64,000 nucleotides of DNA from Fontisubflavum oceani. Lineage in GTDB: Bacteria > Pseudomonadota > Alphaproteobacteria > Rhodobacterales > Rhodobacteraceae. A program made the translations under genes and the position numbers. The notes below the pieces were generated by a model. That model worked only from the letters and a program-made list of their open reading frames with translations. It searched no databases and was not told the DNA's origin. Shown here piece after piece: positions 17,303-25,945 of the stretch (within the stretch, counting starts at the first letter, position 1; each line of letters opens with the position of its first letter). The DNA is taken from assembly GCF_030407165.1 (NCBI RefSeq), contig NZ_CP129111.1, positions 434,001 to 498,000 on the forward strand. Reading direction: 5' to 3'.

Positions 17303-18446
17303 GACATCAACCCTTGGTTCAAGATGCCGCGCGGGTCGAACTTCTCTCGCAATCCCGCTGACAACGCCGCAATCGGCGCTGCCTCCGGCTGGAACACGGG
17401 CAGTCGCGCCTTGGTGTCCTCTGCCGCGCGGATCAATGTCGCATGACCTGGCACATCGCCGAGCTTGGCCCGCAGGTCGGTCCCCGGAGCCATCAATGCC
17501 CAGACCAAACCTCCACCCCAATCATAGAGCACGTCCAGCGCCCCCATCCGCGAGACCAACTCCGGCGCATCCGACGGCTTGACCGACACCCGCCAGACAT
17601 CCCCGGCTTGCTCGGCCAGACCCGTCACATCGCGCACCCAGGCCCAGCCGGCATCGGTGCCAAATCCGCCACTGTCACCCACCAAGCCTGTTTCGACGTC
17701 CGCCTCGCCGAACCGCGCCAAGATCTTCTGCAGCTCTGCCGCCCGATAGGCCACCGAGGCCTCAAAGCCTTCAATCCGGATCATCGTGACCGGCGAGCCA
17801 TCAAGGCCCTTGGGCGTATGCGCCGCACCCGACACTTCAAATGGGGACCCAAGCGCCGCCGCCATCGCCGACACCGCCGCCGTGTCGTCCAACCCTTTCA
17901 AGAGCAGACAAGCGGTCGCCGCGACCCCTGGCAACACTTTGAAACTCAACTCGGTCAACACCCCAAGCGTGCCATAGCTCCCAGCCATCAGCTTGACAAA
18001 TCATAGCCGGTGACGTTCTTCATCACCCGACCACCATTTTTCACGATCCGGCCCGTGCCATCCACGAACCGCACACCGATCAAGCTGTCACGACACGCCC
18101 CGGCCTGAATCCGTCGCGGCCCGGATACATTGGCCGCCACCATCCCGCCAACAGTCGGCGTGCCGCTGGTTCCAAGCAAGGCCCGATGATCCATCGGCTC
18201 AAAGGGCAGCCGCTGGTTTTCCGCCGCCAATGCCGCCTCAACCTCTGCCAGCGGGGTTCCAGCTTTCACAACGATGGTCAACGCACCCGGTTCATAAAGT
18301 TCGATCCCGCTCAGACCCGCCGTCGAGAGGCCTTCTCCGATCACCGGCTTACCAATCGGCCGCGTCCCACCGCCTTGCACGCGCAGCGGCCCGGTCGTGT
18401 CCGAAATCATCTCGGACAACTCAATTTCACTTTTCGGGGTCAGCAC
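17299..18446 (-). CDS. glcE: Glycolate oxidase FAD-binding subunit, one frameshift
   Basis: FAD-binding subunit of glycolate oxidase. The first part has LRVQGGGTRPIGKP and the FAD-binding GTPTVGGMVAANVSGPRR, ending NVTGYDL; the second begins LMAGSYGTLGVLTELSFKV, the expected continuation. One base is missing after 17997 (the text should read TGYDLVKLMAGSYG). Adding it gives 382 residues, normal for GlcE. I chose the GTG at 18446, where AAGGA lies eight bases upstream; the frame before it is repeat sequence. It ends FDPRGILNQGLMS. Other subunits are intact, so a sequencing error is likely. Confidence 0.92.
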
Positions 18447-18465
18447 CGGGCCTGTCCTTCTTCTG

Positions 18466-18535
18466 GTGATAAATATCCGTCGGGCTTGGGGCCGCGGCCC
18501 CGGCGGATCGCCGCCGTCAGGCGGCGACATCCCTA
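18466..18535. repeat. GC-rich hairpin repeat after glcD
   Basis: The space between glcD and glcE contains an AAATATCC box, the palindrome GGGGCCGCGGCCCC and the inverted repeat GCCGCC-GTCA-GGCGGC. It overlaps the last codons of glcD. It resembles the longer element at 2661-2752 in build (box plus GC hairpins). In this position it may adjust the amount of glcE-glcF relative to glcD, through partial termination or 3' end protection; that is inference. Confidence 0.5.
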
Positions 18536-19956
18536 CGGCTTTGGGAGGCATCAAGCGGGAAGACTTTCGCCGGGTTCAGTAGCCAGGCCGGATCGAACAC
18601 ATCCTTCACTTGCATCTGAAGCTCCAGATCGTCCGGATTGAACTGCGCATTCATCAAATCACGCTTTTCAATGCCCACGCCATGCTCGCCGGTCAGACAC
18701 CCACCCACCTCAACGCAGAGCTTCAAAATCTCCGCACCAAAGGCTTCGCAGGTTTCCAAATCTCCAGGCTTATTCGCATCGAACAAGATCAGCGGATGCA
18801 TATTGCCATCGCCCGCATGGAAGACATTGCCAACCTGAAGCCCGTATTCTTCGCTCATCTCCCCAATGCGACGCAGCACGTATGGCAGGCTGGAGACCGG
18901 GATCGTGCCGTCGAGACACATGTAATCATTGATCTGCCCAATCGCGCCAAAGGCGGATTTCCGGCCCAGCCAAATCTTGGCACTCTCTTCGGCCGACTTG
19001 CTCTCGCGCAGCTCTACCGGGTCGTATTTGCGCGCGATCTGCAGGATTACGCCAAGCTGTTCGTCGATTTCGGCGTCCGATCCCTCGACCTCGACAATCA
19101 ACAGCGCATTGCAGTCGGGATACCCCGCATTGGCGAATTTCTCAGTGGTTTCGATGCAAAGCCGATCCATGAATTCAATCGCAACCGGCAGAACGCCCGC
19201 CTTAATGATATCGGCAACGCAAGCACCTGCGACCTCATTGTCATCAAACCCAATCAGCACCGGCCGCGCGCCCTCGGGCTTTGGCAAGATCCGAAGCGTC
19301 GCCTCGGTGACCACACCCAATTGCCCTTCCGAGCCACAGATCAGGCCCAAAAGGTCATACCCGCCCGCATCCATATGCGCGCCGCCAATCTCCATCACCT
19401 GACCATCCATGGTGACCATGGTGACACCCAACAGATTATTGGTCGTCACCCCATATTTCAGGCAATGTGCCCCGCCCGAGTTCATCGCCACGTTGCCCGC
19501 AATGGCGCAGGCCAACTGGCTTGATGGGTCTGGCGCATAGAAAAACCCGTCTTCTTCAACGGCACCCGTGACGCTCAGATTGGTCCGACCGGACTGCACG
19601 CGGATGAACCGATTGTCATAATCGGTCTCCAAAACCTCGTTCAGCCGGGCAACGCCCAGGATAACACTATCAGCCGTGGGCAGGGCCCCGCCGGCAAGCG
19701 AGGTGCCCGAACCACGCGGCACCACCGGGACGCCCATTTCATGGCAAATCTTCAGAATCGCCGCGACCTCTTCGGTCGATGACGGAAGGACGGCGGCCAG
19801 CGGCGGGCACTTATAGGCCGTGAGCGCGTCACATTCATAAGCACGCGTCTCCGCCTCTTCATGGATCACAGCCTCTTTCGGCAAAACCGATAGAAGTCGC
19901 GCAACCAGCGCCGATTTCTTCTCCAGAACGACTGGATCCGGTGTTGGCATCTCCAT
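18517..19956 (-). CDS. glcD: Glycolate oxidase catalytic subunit
   Basis: The FAD-linked catalytic subunit of glycolate oxidase, about 479 residues. It has the FAD-binding segment VPRGSGTSLAGGALP near residue 75, the run DPSSQLACAIAGNVAMNSGG, and the C-terminal FAD-oxidase domain with FHAGDGNMHPL and TGEHGVGIEKRDLM. The ATG at 19956 has GGAGG nine bases upstream; a second ATG two codons later also exists. It is first in glcD-glcE-glcF, transcribed from a region with a striking palindrome (19970-20013). Confidence 0.95.
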   Translation of the reverse strand: MEMPTPDPVVLEKKSALVARLLSVLPKEAVIHEEAETRAYECDALTAYKCPPLAAVLPSSTEEVAAILKICHEMGVPVVPRGSGTSLAGGALPTADSVILGVARLNEVLETDYDNRFIRVQSGRTNLSVTGAVEEDGFFYAPDPSSQLACAIAGNVAMNSGGAHCLKYGVTTNNLLGVTMVTMDGQVMEIGGAHMDAGGYDLLGLICGSEGQLGVVTEATLRILPKPEGARPVLIGFDDNEVAGACVADIIKAGVLPVAIEFMDRLCIETTEKFANAGYPDCNALLIVEVEGSDAEIDEQLGVILQIARKYDPVELRESKSAEESAKIWLGRKSAFGAIGQINDYMCLDGTIPVSSLPYVLRRIGEMSEEYGLQVGNVFHAGDGNMHPLILFDANKPGDLETCEAFGAEILKLCVEVGGCLTGEHGVGIEKRDLMNAQFNPDDLELQMQVKDVFDPAWLLNPAKVFPLDASQSRRDVAA

Positions 19957-19969
19957 GATATCGGTCCTC

Positions 19970-20013
19970 CCATCCGGTATTGGTAAATAAATATAACCAA
20001 TTTCACCGGATGG
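19970..20013. promoter_or_regulatory. Nested palindrome upstream of glcD
   Basis: Left arms CCATCCGGT (19970-19978) and ATTGGT (19979-19984) mirror the right arms ACCAAT (19996-20001) and ACCGGATGG (20005-20013), around an AT-rich 11-base centre; TTC interrupts the right side. The inner ATTGGT/ACCAAT pair resembles half-sites of GntR/FadR-type regulators, a family that includes the known glycolate regulator GlcC, but the spacing is wider than the classic TGGT-N3-ACCA site. It lies between divergent genes, 14 bases above the glcD start, so an operator is plausible. As RNA it would also form a strong hairpin. Confidence 0.45.
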
Positions 20014-20045
20014 CAACTGGAATCTCAATCGCTAAGGTTCAGAGG

Positions 20046-20753
20046 ATGGATTTCTTCTCGGTCATAACCTCTCTCAGCTGGCTTGATGCACTGGCGGTCG
20101 GGCTCCTGCTCGCCGCTTGGGGCGGGCTTGGGGCCTGGATTGAATCGGATCGGGTCCGCCATCCATCGGTCACCGTGCTGATGTCGCATTATCGGCGCGC
20201 CTGGATGGACGAGCTGGTGCAGCGAGAGATGCGGATCTTCGACGCGACGATCCTGACCAATCTGCGCCAAAGCACCGCGTTCTTTGCCTCTGGCGCAATG
20301 CTGGCACTTGGCGGGCTGCTCACCTTGATCAGTAATTCCGATCAACTCTTGGTCGTCGCTCGCGACCTGACCCTTGAGGAGGAAACCGCCCTCATGTGGC
20401 AGATCAAGCTTCTGCTCACCGTTGGCCTTCTCGCCCAATCGGTGCTGCGCTTCGTCTGGTCGAACCGGCTCTTCGGCTACTGCGCCGTCATGATGGCCGC
20501 CATCCCGAACAAGCCGGATGATCCGCATGCCGCCTCACGGGCAGCAAAAGCTGCGGTGATCAACATTCGCGCATCCTATAATTTCAACCGCGGCATGCGC
20601 GCGATCTATTTCTCGCTCGGCTCCTTGGCGTGGCTGTTTGGCCCCTTGCCGCTTCTGGCCGCGACCGCCATTATCTCCTACGGAATCTGGAGCCGGGATT
20701 TCGCCTCGACATCCCGTGAAGTTATCCTGACCGATGATGGAGAGATGCCATGA
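20046..20753 (+). CDS. DUF599 family membrane protein
   Basis: A 235-residue integral membrane protein of the DUF599 type. It has about four hydrophobic segments (near residues 10-25, 75-95, 118-135 and 190-215) and the conserved stretches WMDELVQREMRIFDATIL and RASYNFNRGMRAIYFSLG. The function of the family is not established. The ATG at 20046 starts MDFFSVITSLSWLD. The stop overlaps the start of the next small exported protein (ATGA), so the two are probably coupled. Confidence 0.82.
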   Translation: MDFFSVITSLSWLDALAVGLLLAAWGGLGAWIESDRVRHPSVTVLMSHYRRAWMDELVQREMRIFDATILTNLRQSTAFFASGAMLALGGLLTLISNSDQLLVVARDLTLEEETALMWQIKLLLTVGLLAQSVLRFVWSNRLFGYCAVMMAAIPNKPDDPHAASRAAKAAVINIRASYNFNRGMRAIYFSLGSLAWLFGPLPLLAATAIISYGIWSRDFASTSREVILTDDGEMP

Positions 20754-21091
20754 GACTGGCCTTGATTGCCGCGACCTTGCTTTTCCCTGCCCTGGCCTTG
20801 GCCGAGCCCCCCGAAATTCTGGCTGCCGAACAACGGGGGGACACGATCCATGTGACGCTGGCCCATCCGGATACAGGTTGGGATCACTACGCCGATGGGT
20901 GGCAAGTCGAACTTGAAGACGGCACCGTGCTCGGCACCCGAACTTTGTTTCACCCACATGTTGAGGAACAACCTTTCACCCGCTCACTCGGCAATGTCAC
21001 GATCCCAGAGGGCGTCACGCAGGTCTTCATCCGCGCCCGCTGCAATGTCACCGGCTGGGGCGATGAAAGGTTCGTGTTACAGGTTGAGTGA
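20750..21091 (+). CDS. Small exported protein
   Basis: A 113-residue protein with a clear signal peptide (MRLALIAATLLFPALALA, cleavage probably after ALA near residue 18). The mature part of about 95 residues looks like a small beta-rich domain (GDTIHVTLAHPDTGWDHYADGW, then VFIRARCNVTGWG) with a single cysteine. No named family is recognised. It overlaps the DUF599 gene by four bases and should be made from the same message; a periplasmic role beside that membrane protein is likely. Confidence 0.75.
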   Translation: MRLALIAATLLFPALALAEPPEILAAEQRGDTIHVTLAHPDTGWDHYADGWQVELEDGTVLGTRTLFHPHVEEQPFTRSLGNVTIPEGVTQVFIRARCNVTGWGDERFVLQVE

Positions 21092-21239
21092 CACCGACCG
21101 GCTCATGCGGATTGGGTCGCCGCACACTCGATGTCAGATACTCAGGACAAACCGCCGGTCGTATAGACGGCGCTGATGAAAGATGCGCCGGGATCGCACC
21201 CAAAGATGCGTCAAGTCGCGGCGCCGAACTTGTCCAACA

Positions 21240-21782
21240 TCACGCCTTAGTCGTCAGCGCTTGCACCCGACGCACCAACCACTCCATGTCCGGATCGGCC
21301 AAGTTCAGCTCCGCCAGATGGGCGGCGGTGTTGTAGAGATACTGGTCATTTGGGCCCCGCCCGCCAGTGGCGCGCGCGATGATCCTCGCCTGTGTCTCCA
21401 GACTGAGCGCCCCCATATATTGCCGGTGCTGGCGGTTGATCACATAGGTCAGCGCCTCGGCCTGCCCCGTGCAGTGGAAATCCACCACCAAGCGGGTCTC
21501 CAAATAAGCCGAGGAGATCAGCTCCCGCTCCCGCAGATAGGCGAGCACCGCGTCTTCCTGCCCCTCGACAACCCGCAGCGCCACACCGTCGCAATGCGCC
21601 CCCGCGGCCGCATCAAGCGCCAAGACCAGCCCTGGGTTCTCCTCAGTCCCGCGATGGTGGATCGACGACATGCAAAAGCTGCGATGCCAGCCATCAAGCC
21701 GGGCCAGCCGCCGTTCTGCCACATCGAAGCCCGGATCCCAAAGAAGCGAGCCATATCCAAAGACCCAAAGCGCATCAGACAT
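21240..21782 (-). CDS. ChaC-like gamma-glutamylcyclotransferase
   Basis: A 180-residue protein of the ChaC family, which degrades glutathione to 5-oxoproline and Cys-Gly in the cytoplasm. It opens with the substrate-binding VFGYGSLLWDPGFD near residues 7-20 and has SFCMSSIHHRGT, then the RELISSAYLETRL region that normally contributes the catalytic glutamate. Length and motifs fit. It is divergent from the DUF2125 gene, with about 70 bases between the two starts. Confidence 0.92.
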   Translation of the reverse strand: MSDALWVFGYGSLLWDPGFDVAERRLARLDGWHRSFCMSSIHHRGTEENPGLVLALDAAAGAHCDGVALRVVEGQEDAVLAYLRERELISSAYLETRLVVDFHCTGQAEALTYVINRQHRQYMGALSLETQARIIARATGGRGPNDQYLYNTAAHLAELNLADPDMEWLVRRVQALTTKA

Positions 21783-21853
21783 CGAAGATGGTCCTTTCCT
21801 GAACCCTTGCCTATATGCAGGGGGCAGACGAATTTGAAGGGGAGATCGCGCCG

Positions 21854-22854
21854 ATGCGCGTTTGGTTTTGGGTCTTGGGCATCATCGCAGTGCTCTGGTC
21901 GGGCATTTGGTTTGCCGGGGCCTATGGGACTGAACGAGTGATGGGCGCCTGGTTGGACGCGCGCGCGTCCGAAGGCTGGCTGGTGAACTACGAGAGCCTT
22001 GAAACCGGTGGTTATCCGATCCGGTTTCGGACGGAGCTGCGCGAGGTCGAACTGGCCGATCCTGAGACCGGATGGGCCTGGATCGCGCCCGAGTTTCAGA
22101 TCACACAGCCGAGCTATCAACCGCAACGGATTGAGGCGATTTGGCCGCCTGAGCAAAGTCTCGCGTCTCCCTTTGAGCGGCTGACGATCACCAATTCCGA
22201 GATGGGCGCGGTGGTGGAAGTGCGGCCGGGCGGCGATCTGGCCTTGGATGAATCTGAGATGACCCTGGCCAATGTCGCGGTCCGCAGCACCGAGGGGTGG
22301 CAGATGGCGCTTGAAGCGGCGGAGCTTCAGGTCGCGCGGCTGCCCGAAACTAACGCGACTTATGACATTCTCTTTGAGGCCAATGCATTGACTCCGGCGG
22401 AGCCCGTACAAGCCGTGCTGAACCCTGCGGGCATTTTGCCCGAAGCGATTGAATTGATGCGGTTTGAAGCGGTCATGGGCTTTGATCGGCCCTGGGACCT
22501 GACGGCGCTGGAACAGTCGCGGCCCGGCATCACGTCGATTGATCTCGCCGATCTGAGCGCCAATTGGGGGAGTTGTCCCTGCGGCTCGCGGGTGAGATGG
22601 CGGTCGATGCCGACGGCTACCCAACCGGCGAGATTTCGGTCCGCGCGCAGAACTGGCGCGAGATGGTCGAGATGGGGGTGAATGCCGGCGCCATTCCGGT
22701 CGAAGCGCGCGGCGGGATCGAGCGTATTTTGGGCCTGGTCGCGGGCCTCTCGGGGCGCGACACCGATATCGATGCACCTCTCAGCTTCCGGGATCAGCGG
22801 GTGTTTTTCGGCCCAATCCCCGTGGGAGACGCCCCGCGCTTGGTGCTGCGGTAG
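21854..22854 (+). CDS. DUF2125 protein, broken by one frameshift
   Basis: A predicted periplasmic protein anchored by one N-terminal helix (VWFWVLGIIAVLWSGIWFAG), followed by a DUF2125-type body (YESLETGGYPIRFRTELREVEL). The frame breaks in the GGGGG run at 22566-22570: the first frame reaches DLSANWG, and the second continues ELSLRLAGEMAVDADG. One extra G restores 333 residues. The ATG at 21854 has GGAG nine bases upstream. DUF2125 proteins are common in Rhodobacterales and of unknown function. The break is probably a sequencing error. Confidence 0.82.
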
Positions 22855-22860
22855 CGCGCC

Positions 22861-23862
22861 CTAGCGGCAATAGGGCCCCGAGCGATAGCTCGCCACGTCG
22901 AAATGGAAATGATCCTGGTGGAATCGGTCCGAATTCGGGCCGAGCACAGTGCCAAATGGCCCGCAGGCCTCGCTGTGCAGGCGGCGCATCAGGTTGCGCG
23001 TGTTGCCGCGCCGCCAATCGCTAAGCACACTGAGTTCCTGGCCATTCACCAGGCCAATCGCCGCCACATCGATCGCATTGCCGCGGGCGTGTTCGCTGAG
23101 CCGTGCGCCCGGGCGGCTGTTTCGCGTGCGACAAGAGTATGACGCCACCACGCGCAATGAGGCGATGCCGCCGCCGGTGCGGCCAACCGCGGGGATCGCG
23201 CCGTCATTGAGCCATGTTTGCAAGGCCCGCGCCGCGTCGCAATTGATCGTCGCAGGCTGGCTGAGCGTGACGCCATCAATCTCGCGCACACGCACCGGCT
23301 CGGCAATCCCGCAGCCGCTGATCCGACCGGTGATCGGCGACAAACGCTCGCCGACGATCCCGGGCCGGCCGCAGAGCGCGCCGCGCCGCCCAGGCTGCGC
23401 CACACGCGACGGCGTGGTGCGGGTCGCGGCGGCCCGCACGGTTTGTTCCAACCCGTCGGGGCGGATTTCAGGCCTCAAAGATCGCACAACGGCCAGCCGT
23501 GTCGCCCCATTGATCGCCCGCACCTCCAGCACACGCCGGTTCATCCCAAACAGACCGCTGCGTTCGACGATCTGAACGGTTCCGCCCGATGCGGCGGGCA
23601 CGGGCGCGATCGGTTGCGCGGCTGCCGTTTGGGAAGGCGAACCACCGGGGCGGAGTATTGGGCGGAGCGACCGGCGCGGTGCGTTGGCACTGGCGCGGAT
23701 CACGACACGCGCGGGCGTTGTGGCGGAAGCCTGACGCACCTCGGCTGCCGGGGCGGCGGTTATCCCGCCCGGGCGCGATGTCGGGAAAGGCGACCGATCT
23801 GGTGCCTGGGCAAGCGCCGGCCAAGCCAGCACAACGCTCAAAGCCCAGACGGCCAGCCTCAT
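22861..23862 (-). CDS. Extensin-like exported protein
   Basis: A 333-residue protein with a signal peptide (MRLAVWALSVVLAWPALAQ), a long proline/alanine/arginine-rich low-complexity region to about residue 155, and a C-terminal extensin-like domain (PF06904 type). The domain has CGIAEPVRV, ASYSCRTRN, LSEHARGNAIDV and DHFHFDVA, a histidine/aspartate pattern like the D,D-carboxypeptidase (VanY/MepA-type) fold, so a peptidoglycan-related function is possible. Its start overlaps the tyrA stop by four bases, so it is likely expressed with tyrA-hisC. Confidence 0.85.
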   Translation of the reverse strand: MRLAVWALSVVLAWPALAQAPDRSPFPTSRPGGITAAPAAEVRQASATTPARVVIRASANAPRRSLRPILRPGGSPSQTAAAQPIAPVPAASGGTVQIVERSGLFGMNRRVLEVRAINGATRLAVVRSLRPEIRPDGLEQTVRAAATRTTPSRVAQPGRRGALCGRPGIVGERLSPITGRISGCGIAEPVRVREIDGVTLSQPATINCDAARALQTWLNDGAIPAVGRTGGGIASLRVVASYSCRTRNSRPGARLSEHARGNAIDVAAIGLVNGQELSVLSDWRRGNTRNLMRRLHSEACGPFGTVLGPNSDRFHQDHFHFDVASYRSGPYCR

Positions 23863-24794
23863 TCCGCTGCATCCTCTTTGCGCGGGCTGGCACGCCCAAA
23901 ATTCGGCGCATCGGTATCTTGACCTGCTTCGATGATCCCGCGTCGGATCGCCCGCGTCCGCGTAAAGTAATCGTGCAGATGGTCTCCATCACCAGTGCGA
24001 ATCGCGCGCTGCAGCGCGAAGAGTTCTTCGGTGAAGCGGCCGAGAATCTCCAGTGTCGCATCCTTGTTTGACAGAAACACATCACGCCACATGGTCGGAT
24101 CACTCGCCGCAATCCGGGTGAAATCGCGGAAACCCGCAGCGGAGTATTTGATCACCTCGCTATCGGTCACCCGGCGCAGATCATCGGCCACACCCACCAT
24201 CGTGTAGGCAATCAAATGTGGCGTGTGCGAGGTGACGGCCAGCACCAGATCATGGCGATCGGCGTCCATCTCCTCAACATTCGCGCCGCAGCCTTCCCAG
24301 AGCGCGCGCAGCTTCGCGACCGCTTGCGGGTCGGCGCCCTCAAGCGGGGTCAATAGCGTGTAGCGATTGTCGAACAGCTCGGCAAAACCGGAATTTGGCC
24401 CGGAATGCTCGGTCCCGGCTAGCGGATGCCCGGGTACAAAATGCACATCCTCGGGCAGATGCGGCTCGACCTGGGCGATCACATCGCGTTTGACCGACCC
24501 CACATCGGTGATCGTCGCACCCGGCGTCAGATGTGGGCCAATCTCTTCGGCCGCCGCAGCCATGACCCCGACCGGCACGCAGAGAACGACGAGGTCCGCG
24601 CCTTTCACGGCCTCGGCCGCCGTCTCGGCGATCTGATCGCAAAGGCCAATCTCCGCCGCGATCCGCCGCGTCTCGGCCGAGCGGGCCGTGCCGATGATCT
24701 CGCCCGCCAAGCCGCCACGGCGCATCGCATGGGCCATCGACCCGGCGATCAGGCCCAGGCCGATCAGCGCAACTCTTTTGTATAAGATGCTCAT
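23859..24794 (-). CDS. tyrA: Prephenate/arogenate dehydrogenase
   Basis: NAD(P)-dependent cyclohexadienyl dehydrogenase in tyrosine synthesis (also called tyrC), 311 residues. It opens with the Rossmann fold VALIGLGLIAGSMAHAMRR and has VVLCVPVGVM, TDVGSVKRDV, HFVPGHPLAGTEHSGP and TSHTPHLIAYTMVG, all usual for the TyrA family. No chorismate mutase domain is fused. It overlaps hisC upstream (four bases) and the extensin-like gene downstream. The hisC-tyrA pairing makes sense, since HisC-type aminotransferases often also act on aromatic intermediates. Confidence 0.93.
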   Translation of the reverse strand: MSILYKRVALIGLGLIAGSMAHAMRRGGLAGEIIGTARSAETRRIAAEIGLCDQIAETAAEAVKGADLVVLCVPVGVMAAAAEEIGPHLTPGATITDVGSVKRDVIAQVEPHLPEDVHFVPGHPLAGTEHSGPNSGFAELFDNRYTLLTPLEGADPQAVAKLRALWEGCGANVEEMDADRHDLVLAVTSHTPHLIAYTMVGVADDLRRVTDSEVIKYSAAGFRDFTRIAASDPTMWRDVFLSNKDATLEILGRFTEELFALQRAIRTGDGDHLHDYFTRTRAIRRGIIEAGQDTDAPNFGRASPRKEDAAE

Positions 24795-25876
24795 GACACG
24801 CCTCTGAACTCCGCCATGGCATCCAACACCCGCGTGACGTCTTCGGGTCGGCCAACGGTGATCCGAAGCGCCTCGGGGAAGCCATAGCCCTTCACCAGCC
24901 GCACCAAAATCCCGCGTGACTTCAGATGCGTATCTGCCGCAACGGCTTCGGCCTCATCGGCAAGCCGCGCCATGATGAAATTCGCGTGGCTCTCATCGGA
25001 CGGAATACCAAGCTGCGCCAATCCCCCCGCCAGCCGAGCGCGTTGCTCGATATTCACCTGACGGCAGTGATCGACAAAGGCTTGATCCCGCACCGCCGCT
25101 TCGGCCCCGGCTAGCGCCAGGCTCGACATATTGAACGGCCCGCGAATGCGGTTCAGCACATCGATCACGTGCTGCGGGGCATAGCCCCAGCCCACACGCA
25201 GCCCACCAAGCCCATAAATCTTCGAAAAGGTCCGGGTCATCACCACATTCTCGCGGGTTTTGACCAGAGACGCGCCGCCATCATAGCCCGGCACAAAATC
25301 CGCATAGGCCCCGTCGAGCACCAACAGGCAGTCGGCAGGAAGGCCATCTGCCAGCCGGGTCAGGTCCGTATTGTTCAGCAGCGTCCCGGTCGGATTGGCG
25401 GGGTTGGCGAGATAGACAAGCCGCGTGGCCGGTGTGACCTGGGCGAGCATCGCATCCACATCGACAACACGATCAGTTTCCGGCGCCACAACCGGCGTCG
25501 CCCCGGCAGAGAGGGCAAAAATCCGATAGAGCGAGAAGCCATGTTCAGGATAGAGTACCTCATCACCCGGCCCCGCAAAGGCCATCGCCAAAAGCGTCAA
25601 CACCTCATCCGAGCCCACACCGATAATGATCCGCTCAGGCTCCAGCCCATGCATCTCGGCAATCGCCGCGCGCAGCGGCGCATGATCGGTGGAGGGATAG
25701 CGATGCAGCCCGGCCACGACCGCTTGCATCGCCTCAACCGCCTTGGGCGAGGGGCCAAACGGGTTCTCGTTCGAGCTGAGCTTGAGCGGGTTTTCGATAC
25801 CCGCAATGGCACTCGCCCCGCCCTGATAGAGCGCGATCTCCATAATGCCGGGTTGCGGGCGGATAGCGGCGGACAT
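24791..25876 (-). CDS. hisC: Histidinol-phosphate aminotransferase
   Basis: PLP-dependent aminotransferase of histidine synthesis that can also transaminate prephenate or phenylpyruvate, 361 residues. Visible are LSSNENPFGPSPKA near residue 35, GVGSDEVLTLLAMAFAGPGD, YLANPANPTGTLL, and the PLP lysine in TRTFSKIYGLGGLRVGWG. The ATG at 25876 has AAGGGA nine bases upstream; a TTG two codons earlier is in frame. It overlaps tyrA by four bases, indicating one operon for aromatic amino acid and histidine supply. Confidence 0.93.
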   Translation of the reverse strand: MSAAIRPQPGIMEIALYQGGASAIAGIENPLKLSSNENPFGPSPKAVEAMQAVVAGLHRYPSTDHAPLRAAIAEMHGLEPERIIIGVGSDEVLTLLAMAFAGPGDEVLYPEHGFSLYRIFALSAGATPVVAPETDRVVDVDAMLAQVTPATRLVYLANPANPTGTLLNNTDLTRLADGLPADCLLVLDGAYADFVPGYDGGASLVKTRENVVMTRTFSKIYGLGGLRVGWGYAPQHVIDVLNRIRGPFNMSSLALAGAEAAVRDQAFVDHCRQVNIEQRARLAGGLAQLGIPSDESHANFIMARLADEAEAVAADTHLKSRGILVRLVKGYGFPEALRITVGRPEDVTRVLDAMAEFRGVS

Positions 25877-25945
25877 GGGCAACTGTCCCTTCTCGTTGGA
25901 TCGTTCGGGGTTAATAGCGGGGCAAATCAGGCAAGGGAACCGATT

